A stretch of 64,000 bases of DNA, from contig CM077652.1 in assembly GCA_039707465.1 (NCBI GenBank), positions 37,647,118-37,711,117 of the forward strand. Reading direction: 5' to 3'. The first letter of the stretch is position 1. Each line of letters starts with the position of its first letter. The position numbers and the translations under genes were made by a program. This stretch comes from Rhabdophis nuchalis (taxonomy: Eukaryota; Chordata; Lepidosauria; Squamata; Natricidae). The notes below the pieces were generated by a model that was not told the origin of the DNA, did not search any database, and saw nothing but the letters and a program-made list of their open reading frames with translations. Positions 56,200-64,000 of the stretch are shown here, piece by piece.

Positions 56200-56920
56200 G
56201 CCAGGATTCCTTTGAGGCGGATCAGCCACCAACCTCTCCTGTTCAGCTGCAGCAGTCAAACGATGGGGTGTGAACCCCCCCCACCCCCCACCCCAGCTCC
56301 AGCTCTAGGCACAGGCAAGTGGCAAGCAGGACAACGCTTCTCAATGAGGCTCCTCACTAGGCAGAGGGCAAGCCGTGAGTAGTTGGAGCCAGCTGGCTGC
56401 AGGCAGATTTAAGTAGCTGCTTTGCTTTGAGTCTTAGTTCAGTGTTCACTCTTGGAGTGTCAAACTATCTGATGACTCCTGGAAAGTATTTAAACTCCTT
56501 TCTTGCTTTTTGGACTGTATTTGCTACTTTTCAGGGCAGCTGTATATGAATTGCAATCTGTCTGCTGTTATCTGCCTAAACTGCAGTAAATACTCCAGCA
56601 CATTGGTGGGATTCAAAAAGTTTTACCACCAGTTCTGTGGCCGTGGCTTGGTGGGCGTGGCAAGGGAAAGATACTGTAAAATCTCCATTTCCACTCCATT
56701 CCAGGGGAAGGTTAGCACAAAATCCCCATTTCCCCCAGATAAGCTGGGACTGGGGAGCAGAGAATAGGTCTGGGGTGGGGCCAGTCAGAGGTGGTATTTA
56801 CCGGTTCTCCAAACTACTCAAAATATCCACTAATGGTTCTTCAGAACTGGTCAGAACCTTCTGAATACCACCTCTGCTTCAGCACCTTAGTAACTATGTC
56901 GGTGTGCATGCAGCCTTGAG
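56200..56920 (+). mobile_element. LTR-like repeat, forward copy, interrupted by hAT
   Basis: It shares GTCTGCTGTTATCTGC and the AGCCAGCTGGCTGCAG palindrome with the reversed copy at 51640-52165. The hAT element at 56601-56876 splits it. After the hAT the sequence continues to about 56920. The borders are uncertain. Confidence 0.55.
56601..56876. mobile_element. Non-autonomous hAT element (276 bp)
   Basis: The ends CATTGGTGGGATTCA and TGAATACCACCTCTG are 12 of 15 complementary. Flanking 8-mers CTCCAGCA (56593-56600) and CTTCAGCA (56877-56884) agree at 7 of 8 positions. Confidence 0.85.
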
Positions 56921-56924
56921 ACAG

Positions 56925-58035
56925 GTTGGTGAAATGCCATGGTGTTCAGGAGCTGGTTTCCCCATCCTTGGTTACCATTAAATTGCCAGGATTCCATGGA
57001 CAGAAGCCGTTCCGTTTCTGTAAAGGAAATCAAAGTTGTCCCAAAGGTGCTTTTTCAGGAGGCAACTGGACTTTCTTGTTTTTCTTTGAAGACGTTTCGC
57101 TTCTTGTCCAAGAAGCCGGGATGACTGAGACTCTCCATAGACCTTCCAAAATCACTTCTCTTACCCTTCATGGTGAGAGCCTGAAATGACTCTGCCAGGC
57201 CTCCATCTTGATTAGACATCTTGATTAGACATCTCCACTTGTACCTGATCATCTGCATTTGCTCCATATATTTTCTTAATCATGGGACTCATTTTCCATC
57301 TTTCCCACAATTTCCCTTATCAACGTAGACTTCAGGAATTTGACCCCAATTTCGTCCATTTAACAGCCTGGAAGCTCTCAGATCTCTTCAGAGCCAAGGT
57401 ATAAGAGATCCCGCTTGCTCCGTGCCAGCCCAACTACAGGGACTTTTCATTGGAGCTACATGAAAATTCTTGTAGGTCTTTGCAGAATCTGATTTCTAGT
57501 TTTTGGAATTTCTTTGCACCTGAAATGGCCTGACACAGGCCCTCTTCTGTTATTATATAGCTGCAGGTGTGGCTTCTTTTTCCACAATTAGGGCAACCCA
57601 TTTCCTTCAGTGTTTGATGGGGTCCTGCCTTGCCTCTGCTCGCTGGTTTCTCTGACCACCTTTTCTTAGAGCCTTTCCTTCAGCCTCCCAAGGGTGTCCA
57701 CACGTTTCAAAGTCTTGGCTACCTCTCTACAGTTCCTAGGAGCTGTGACTTTGGTACAACAAAAGGATTGCCGTGGGGATTCCCTCTTATTTTTCATAGC
57801 ACAGGGAGACTTCTACTTCCCCCCCAGTTTTTCTCTACATTCCATGGGAATTGGGATGCTTTCTCCAGTGCCCTGCCTGGAGGGGAGAGCTGCCTCCAGT
57901 GTCTGGTCTCCAGATTCGCCAAACAGAGCTCTTGCAAAGGCATCGGCATCCTGGTCTTAGTTTTCCTTCTAAGGAGCAAGATCTGTCTTCTTCTCAATTT
58001 CTGAGTAATATTAGTCACTTGTGGACTTTCTTACC
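56925..58035. other. No gene recognised; one repeat fragment
   Basis: 57048-57117 (AACTGGACTTTCTTGTTTTT, then GAAGACGTTTCGCTTC) is a repeat type I have seen widely in snakes but cannot name. The rest is unassigned. Confidence 0.4.
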
Positions 58036-58041
58036 AGTGTC

Positions 58042-58545
58042 CAATCATAGAGCTGGAAGGGATCTTCTAGTCCAACCCCCTGGCCAGGATGGGAGTCCTA
58101 TTCCAACCCTGACCAATGGCTGTCCAAACTTTTCTTCGACCTCCAGCGATAGAGCTCTTCCATTGACTAATTGTTCTCACTGCCTTTCTTAGATCCAGGT
58201 TGGATCTTCCTCTGATGGGCTTTTTTGCTTCTTGTCCTCCCCTGGTGCTTTGGAGAATAAATCAACCTGCTGACAGCCCTTCAAGTATAGGACGACGGTT
58301 ATCTTCTCTTGGTACCTACTTTTCTTAACCATTCATTATGCAATTTAGCCTCCAGACCCCTAATCGTCTGTCTTGCTCTTCTCTGTACTCTTTCTAGAAT
58401 GTCTTTTTTTTTTTTTTTTTTTGTATCATGGGGACCAGACCTGGATGCAGCATTCGAAGTCTGGCCTCACTAGCACAGATAGAACGATACTATCACTGAT
58501 TTGGTACCTACCAAATAATTTCAAATAAACTCTTCCATCTCCTAT
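58042..58545 (-). mobile_element. CR1 LINE 3' part
   Basis: It opens with CAATCATAGAGCTGGAAGGG, the reversed CR1 3' terminus. It continues through ACTAATTGTTCTCACTGCC, CCCTGGTGCTTTGGAG and a GGATGCAGCATTCGAAGTC block from the reverse transcriptase. A long T-run at about 58404-58422 interrupts it. Confidence 0.88.
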
Positions 58546-58549
58546 GCTA

Positions 58550-59370
58550 GTCATTTCCCATATGGGTGATCAGATCCTGCCTCGGGATCTTTCTTAGTCC
58601 CGAGGGGCCTTGTGGGGAAGGGGTTGAGCATCTGGCTCCAGCTGAGATCACGTGGATAAGAAGGGAATGATGGGGAAGGAATAGTTGTTGTGGGGATGAC
58701 CCAGAATTGAATCTGTCCACCGTGAACCTCTGGGAAAGGCTGTTGACTCTTCCCCCTTCTGAAGGGAGGGGGGACTTGGACAAGATGTCAAGTCTTCAAC
58801 TAAGTCAGGCTCAAACTCTGCAGCCCCCAGCGTCTTTTTCCTCCCAGCCTTTCCTCATCTTGCTTTCTCCTGGATCTGCTTGGGCTTCTCCGTGTCCTTC
58901 CTGATCTATGATGGCCAGAACAGGACACTTTGGCCCATGCAAAAGAGAGAAGAATAAACCAGAACCTACATACCTATACCCGTGAAAATCGTGTCCCTCT
59001 TTTGTTTCTGGCCAACAGGCAGGGCAGGTTTTATTCAGCAAAGCCATGCATGGAAGCAAAAGCAAGCCCTCACCCCTGACTCGGGGATATGGAGTGCGTG
59101 GATGCCCGCAGTGGAGTGGCAGGAGACCATCTTTGTGCCAGAAAAGGACAAAAAGGCAAAAGGCATAATGAGAATTCTGGCCCTGGGTGTAGCTGGAGGC
59201 ATGGAATAAATTTGTGCCATTCCAGTATTGACATCCTTGTGTCGGGAAGCAAGTGTGAAACTGGGCTTGATGTGCCTTTATAATCAACAACACATCAGAA
59301 GGCGCCTCCCGATCCTTTCCCAGGCTGCTTTTCCTCTGCTTCAGAGGGTCTGCCTCGGCTTCCCTCTTTC
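58550..59370. other. No gene recognised
   Basis: Open frames on both strands lack known domains. Confidence 0.4.
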
Positions 59371-59379
59371 TCACTAAGG

Positions 59380-59791
59380 CAGTGATGGCAAACCTTTTGA
59401 GGCTCGGGTGCCATAAAGGGGGGGGGGCGCAGGGGGGGTCGTGCACCAGTGTGTCACACCCATAATGCAATGGGCGCCCCCAGTGCACATGCGCGCATGA
59501 CAGGCACTCCCCCCCCCCCCCATTTTTCACATGATTCCGGTTTGCTCATAGCAATGTTTTAGTCCTCCGGAGGCTTCAGGGAAGTTCCTGAAGTCTGCTG
59601 GGGGCTCTTTTCGCCCTCCCCAGGCTCATATAAAGCCTGGGGAGGGCGAAAAATGGCTTTAAAAATGGCTGAATCAGCTGGCCAGCACACACATGCACAA
59701 CTGGCCAGCTGACAGGGCAATGCCTCGCATGCCCTGCGAAATGGCTCTGCGTGCCACCAGTGGCATGGGTGCCATAGGTTCGCCATCCCTG
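59380..59791. mobile_element. Non-autonomous hAT element (412 bp) with perfect target duplication
   Basis: The terminal repeats CAGTGATGGCAAACC and GGTTCGCCATCCCTG are 13 of 15 complementary. Perfect 8-bp duplications CACTAAGG flank it at 59372-59379 and 59792-59799. The end GGTGCCATAGGTTCGCC matches the family at 53326. Confidence 0.93.
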
Positions 59792-59799
59792 CACTAAGG

Positions 59800-61583
59800 C
59801 GTCAAGGGAGGCATTTCCCTCTCGAGAGGCAGCCTGAGCTGGCAGGAGGGGCTGCTCCCCGAGGCCTCTGCTCTCTCAGGCCCCAACCGGCTGCTTTTTC
59901 CTTGGGAGGAAAGCCCTTCTGATGCAGATCGCTCGGAGTGGCAGCCCAGTGATATGGAGCTCTTGTCCCCTGAAATTCAGGCATGGCCTGCTCGGCTTTC
60001 TGGTCGACTCCCGCCTCTTGCCAAGGCTCGCCTCCTCCTCCTTCTCCTCGCCCACCCGAAGTGCGTCAAGGCCTGTGAGAGAAGCCAGTGTTTGCAAATA
60101 CGAGGCTCCTCTGAACACCAAACATGCCTTTGATTACCTCCTCCAGCTAATGAACCATTGTTTATGTGGGAGACGTGTTCGCTCCTTGGCGTGTGGTGAG
60201 ATCTGCTCTCCTCCAACATCTCAGTGGGGAAGGATGGCAGAGTGACATTTGCTTGGCAGCAGATGGATTTCAGTCGCGCTTGCCTGCCCGGAAGAAAATC
60301 CGCGAGGCTGGTTGGCAGGATCCGTCTCCGAGAGATTCTGCTTGCCTGCAGGATGGTGTCACCCGTCAGCCTCCCTGGCACGGCATTCTTGGTGGGCAGG
60401 TACTGCAGAGACCAACCACTGGTGGGCACAGGTGCCTGCTTGAGCTGGCAGAGCGAGGGGAAAGCCTGGTGGTGCCATTAGCAGAAGGAAGATGCCTCCG
60501 GCAGGCTGCAGGATGGGCCTTCGGTCTCTGGGCACGGGGCAGAGCCGGTCCGATGGATGCCGAGAGGGAAGCCAAGCTGTTCCAGGCAACTGAGTGGGAT
60601 CCAGGGCTGGAATGAGCGTCATAAATCTTGATTATTCTCTGTCTCAGCTGAGGCGAACCAAATGACGCAGACAGGGATGGAGTCCACATCTTGCTGAAAA
60701 CAGTGAAAAATCTGATTAAATGTACAAACTTATCTAAATAGCATTCTGTCTGCATCAGTGCCTGAGCTGCCACCCTGGTGGGGGTCCACAGGCATGGCTG
60801 TTGTGTTGGAGCAGACCCCTTCCCACAGGACGGGACAGGAGCTGTCTGAGCCCCCCCCCCCCTCTGCTGCCCTAGGGCCTCTGCTGCAGTGGCGGTCGGT
60901 CATAAGCATCCCCTGAATTACCAGCCAGCCTCTCTGACTGCCCCTCGGTTGCAGTGGAGCATCTCCCCCCTCCCCCACCCCCAGCAGTAAATGAGGCAGA
61001 GGCCATTATGCAGCCGGCCAATCCACAAGGGGCCAGCAGGGCCTCCAATAATGGGAAGCCGAATGCTCCGCGGTGATGCTGGGGAATTACCGCTTCTGCA
61101 TGCATAATCAATGGGAACTGGGAGGCAGCCTGGGTCGCAAAAGGGGGGGTGGGGGAGTCAGGGGGAGGGAGGGAGGGAGGGTAGCTCTTTCGTGCTTAGG
61201 TGCAGCTGGCCTTGAAGCTGAAGCCAGCCAGACGGGGCCAGGCTGGACATGGCTGAGCTGCTCTTGTGACCCCAGGGGGAGGGGAGGCTTCAGCCCAGCA
61301 GGCAAGGAACAGGGGTGGGGGGTGTAGTGCTGGAGGGAGAGAACCCCCAGCCGCCAGGAGGGAGTTTACAGCTGAGGGTGAGAAGATGACATCGGAGGGC
61401 CTGGGGGGGGGATGTTCTTGGCGTGCCTTGCTCTTGCTTGACCAAAGGACCACCGGGGGGGGGCAGGCAGGGCTTTCAGCTCACCTGGCAAGTGGAAGCA
61501 CCTGCCCCCCCCCTGCTATCACCTGGCCTGGGTGCAAAGCAGGCTTCCCTTCCCCTCCAGGTGACGGCTCCAGCTCAGGTCCT

Positions 61584-61585
<2 letters not shown>
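59800..61585. other. Unassigned interval with candidate conserved blocks
   Basis: 60600-60760 (TCATAAATCTTGATTATTC-type) and 60985-61110 (TAAATGAGGCAGAG, GCATAATCAATGG) have even complexity and homeodomain-like TAAT/ATTA motifs, and could be conserved non-coding elements. 60110-60250 is another candidate. No coding evidence. Confidence 0.4.

Positions 61586-61586
<1 letters not shown>

Positions 61587-61614
<28 letters not shown>
61587..61614. repeat. GT dinucleotide microsatellite
   Basis: 14 units. Confidence 0.95.
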
Positions 61615-62100
61615 AAGCCCCGTCTGACTTTGAGCTCAGCTGCTCTTCTCCTGCCAACACTGTTGCCACTGACCATGGACTCCTCGTCTTTCTTCCGCCC
61701 CTTCCGGAAACCACCTCAGCCAGGGACTCTGGATTGTCCTCTCCCCACAACACAGCGCCAGGCCACCCCTCCCTCCCCTGGCCCTACATGGCCTGGGCTG
61801 CAGAAGAGCCATGGGAAGGCTGGGTTGGGCACTGGCTGCCCTGGGGGTTGCAAGCGCCTGCACAGCCCCTGGTGCTCCCTCCAGCACCTCCTGCACCCCA
61901 GGCCCTCAGCACTGTGAGAGGGCTCCAAAGCGCTTGAGGGATCCGCGGTGTCTACGAGGGTCTCTGGACGCCCATTGGCGCCCTTGGATCGCTGGAAGGA
62001 GCCCTCAGCTTATTTGGAGTGAGGTCTCCCTCCAGCTGCCTCTCAGGGGGCCCCTGCTCTCGCTGAATTTCCTAAGCCCACCCAAAACCCTGGAGAGTAT

Positions 62101-62510
62101 AAGTATACATCTTTATTACGGTCAAAGACCAGCAATACACATTACATTTGACAATATGTTAAAAAGTACTAACTTTAAGATACATTTTTTAAAATGTTAG
62201 TGTTACAACTGGAAAATAACATATATGTTCTCAATTTGTTCAGGTCACTTCCTGGTTTACCTGGGTGCAAAGCCATTAAGTATGGGAGTAACTCCAATGG
62301 TCCAGAAATTGTTAGAGATGTCCAAATGATTGGTACAAGATGACAACTATACTTCTGTAACCGTTTTTTTTCCTTGTGGCCATTGCAGCAGCACAGAACT
62401 TTGCCTCTGCCTACGTGGTGGCTGGGTTTGTGTCTTGGAGGAGAAAGTCTAGATAAAAATTGTCTGCCCTCCCTGGCAACCTCTCTAATAAGGGGAGGAT
62501 ACATGCAGAC
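62101..62510 (-). mobile_element. Probable LINE 3' end, family uncertain
   Basis: On the minus strand it ends CTGGTCTTTGACCGTAATAA followed by an A-rich stretch, preceded by AT-rich 3' UTR-like sequence. I recognise the ending as a common squamate repeat but cannot assign a clade. Confidence 0.45.
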
Positions 62511-62899
62511 CTACAAGCTCTGGGAAGCCCTGGAGAAGTTAGGTCACATCCCCAACAGGCCCCATCCGTGACTCATTTGTCACTTTGTGTATTGGGCTGT
62601 GGCTTTTCCCCTTAGAATGGATGCTCTAGGAGTCCCAGGCTGGCTTCATTATTGTAAAATATTCACACACGATTCGTGCACTAACTAGGATTGTTGGCTA
62701 TTTTTACTCTTATTATGATGCTTCTGTGTTAAACTTAGATGGGATGATATAGGTTAATTTCCCATGACTTCCAAACAATGTATTTGCCCTTCTTGCAGCC
62801 CCATCCAGCTGCTGATTCATTCTCACCTTGTATCACTGCTGGTCCAAAATCTTCTCACATATTGAAGCGTCTCAGTCTCCTTCATCTGATATCCAGGAT

Positions 62900-63140
62900 A
62901 TTTTCCTTTCTTCCTCAAGTGAAGAATTTCCTAATGATCTGTTCAATCTCAGCCCATTTCTCTAAGCTACCAAGATATTTTTTGTCTTCTATACTTCCTC
63001 CTAATTGTATCTCAGACTTGATTGACGTTCCCTCCAGCTCCTCTACTAAGTCATTAATGCAAGCAGAGAAGGGCATAGAAGGGCCCGGACCACCACGGGC
63101 ATTCCTTGGGCTCAGCCACTCCGTTGTCATGCCATCCATC
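62900..63140 (-). pseudogene. CR1-like reverse transcriptase fragment
   Basis: The minus frame reads GPGPSMPFSACINDLVEEL, then IQLGGSIEDKKYLGSLEKW. This parallels GSVLGPLLFNIFINDL and KLGG...LEKWAE of CR1. The catalytic ADD is altered (KSE). Confidence 0.65.
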
Positions 63141-63144
63141 TACA

Positions 63145-64000
63145 GCCTGGGTGAGAAGTTAATGGTTTAGGGCAGCAGGTTCTTCACACAGGATCCCTTC
63201 CCAAAGGCTACGTTCGTTTTATTTGAGAGCATCTCCCACATTCGATGCTCAGACTTTCCAGTTTTCTCCCCTCTGAATTTTAAGTCAAGGGATGGGATGT
63301 GGGAACTTCCCGTCTGCTATGGAGGTGCTAGAAGCTGCCAGTTGCCTTTCATGGGCTCGCTAGGGGCACCTGTGGCGTTAAAGCCAAAACACGGATTGTC
63401 TGTACAGGGGATACGCAGCAGCCGGGACTGAAAGGGCCCCTCTGCTTCCCATAGATTTTCTTCTCCGTAGATTTTCCAGATCCATCTGGCAGTTGCTGTA
63501 GCAACTTGGACCTTCTCATCCGCCTCCTTCTATTTTGGATTCTACCAATTTGCTGCTGATGTTAGTCTCAGAAAACCTTGAAAAGTATGTGTTGAATGTG
63601 GGGAGGGAAGCAGCCCTAGTGTTTTTGGCACAGGCCTTCATATTTTGAGGGATAACTCCAGGTTGGCACAGGAGGCAGCTGGGTTGCGAAAAGAGATCAG
63701 CCACCCCGGGTTATGAGATCAATTCATGTTGTGCTTCTCCTCAAAAGCGGCAGCTGTTTGATCTGACTCGAGGCTTCAAGCTCTTCAATGGTTGGCCTGC
63801 AGGAGTGGGCAGGCCGCCTTCTCCTCTCCACAGTGTAGCTACGCTGTGCTGCAACAATAAGAGGTGGCTGCATTGGGGAAGACTTAAGAAATTAAAAGGG
63901 GGAAAAAACAGTCTTTTTCTCTTGTACAAATATACTTTCTCCTGGCTGTTGGAAGAGTCGTCTCTTCCTTTTTACTCCCAGAATTCTGGAAAAGGAATAA
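63145..64000. other. No gene recognised
   Basis: Unassigned sequence to the window end. Confidence 0.4.

Overview
This is nuclear DNA from a vertebrate, most likely a squamate reptile and probably a snake. That is an inference from the mixture of repeats: CR1, L2-like, L1 and R4/Dong-like LINEs, tRNA-derived SINEs (one with a CR1 tail), a Helitron, many short hAT-type elements with 8-bp target duplications, and abundant GGAA/TTCC, CA and AT microsatellites. Base composition is GC-rich with long C-runs, as in a microchromosome or other GC-rich isochore. No bacterial operon structure, rRNA, tRNA gene or CRISPR array is present. I recognise no host protein-coding exon; the one large coding region belongs to a retrotransposon.

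Bases 1-5078 are an almost complete Ty3/Gypsy-type LTR retrotransposon, lacking only about 5 bp of its 5' LTR at the window edge. The two LTRs look identical. A primer binding site for tRNA-Ser, one uninterrupted 1468-codon gag-pol frame (zinc knuckles, protease, reverse transcriptase, RNase H, integrase) and a polypurine tract are all present. The frame ends inside the 3' LTR. The element looks young and potentially competent.

Bases 5079-23000 are mostly non-coding sequence with scattered insertions: hAT-type elements near 9.4, 10.7 and 14.3 kb, a terminal-inverted-repeat element near 12 kb, a pair of SINEs flanking a GGAA microsatellite near 13 kb, and a 220-bp purine tract near 17.6 kb. 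From 23.2 to 29.5 kb is a LINE graveyard: an R4/Dong-like 3' domain, L1 3' ends, a CR1-tailed SINE, and an L1 ORF2 copy split first by CR1 and then by a 580-bp Helitron. Bases 31.9-35.5 kb hold a solo LTR and two opposed CR1 copies, one with a SINE inserted.

Bases 35.5-50 kb are poorer in repeats. They contain a CpG island (about 48.84-49.52 kb) and several AT-rich blocks that resemble conserved non-coding elements. Bases 50-64 kb return to dense repeats: CR1 copies, two oppositely oriented copies of an LTR-like repeat, five hAT-type elements (four with target duplications) and a foldback element.

The elements interact only through insertion order, which can be read from the nesting: hAT into CR1, hAT into an LTR-like repeat, Helitron and CR1 into L1, and SINE into CR1. 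Family names rest on recognition of motifs by eye. None was checked by database search.
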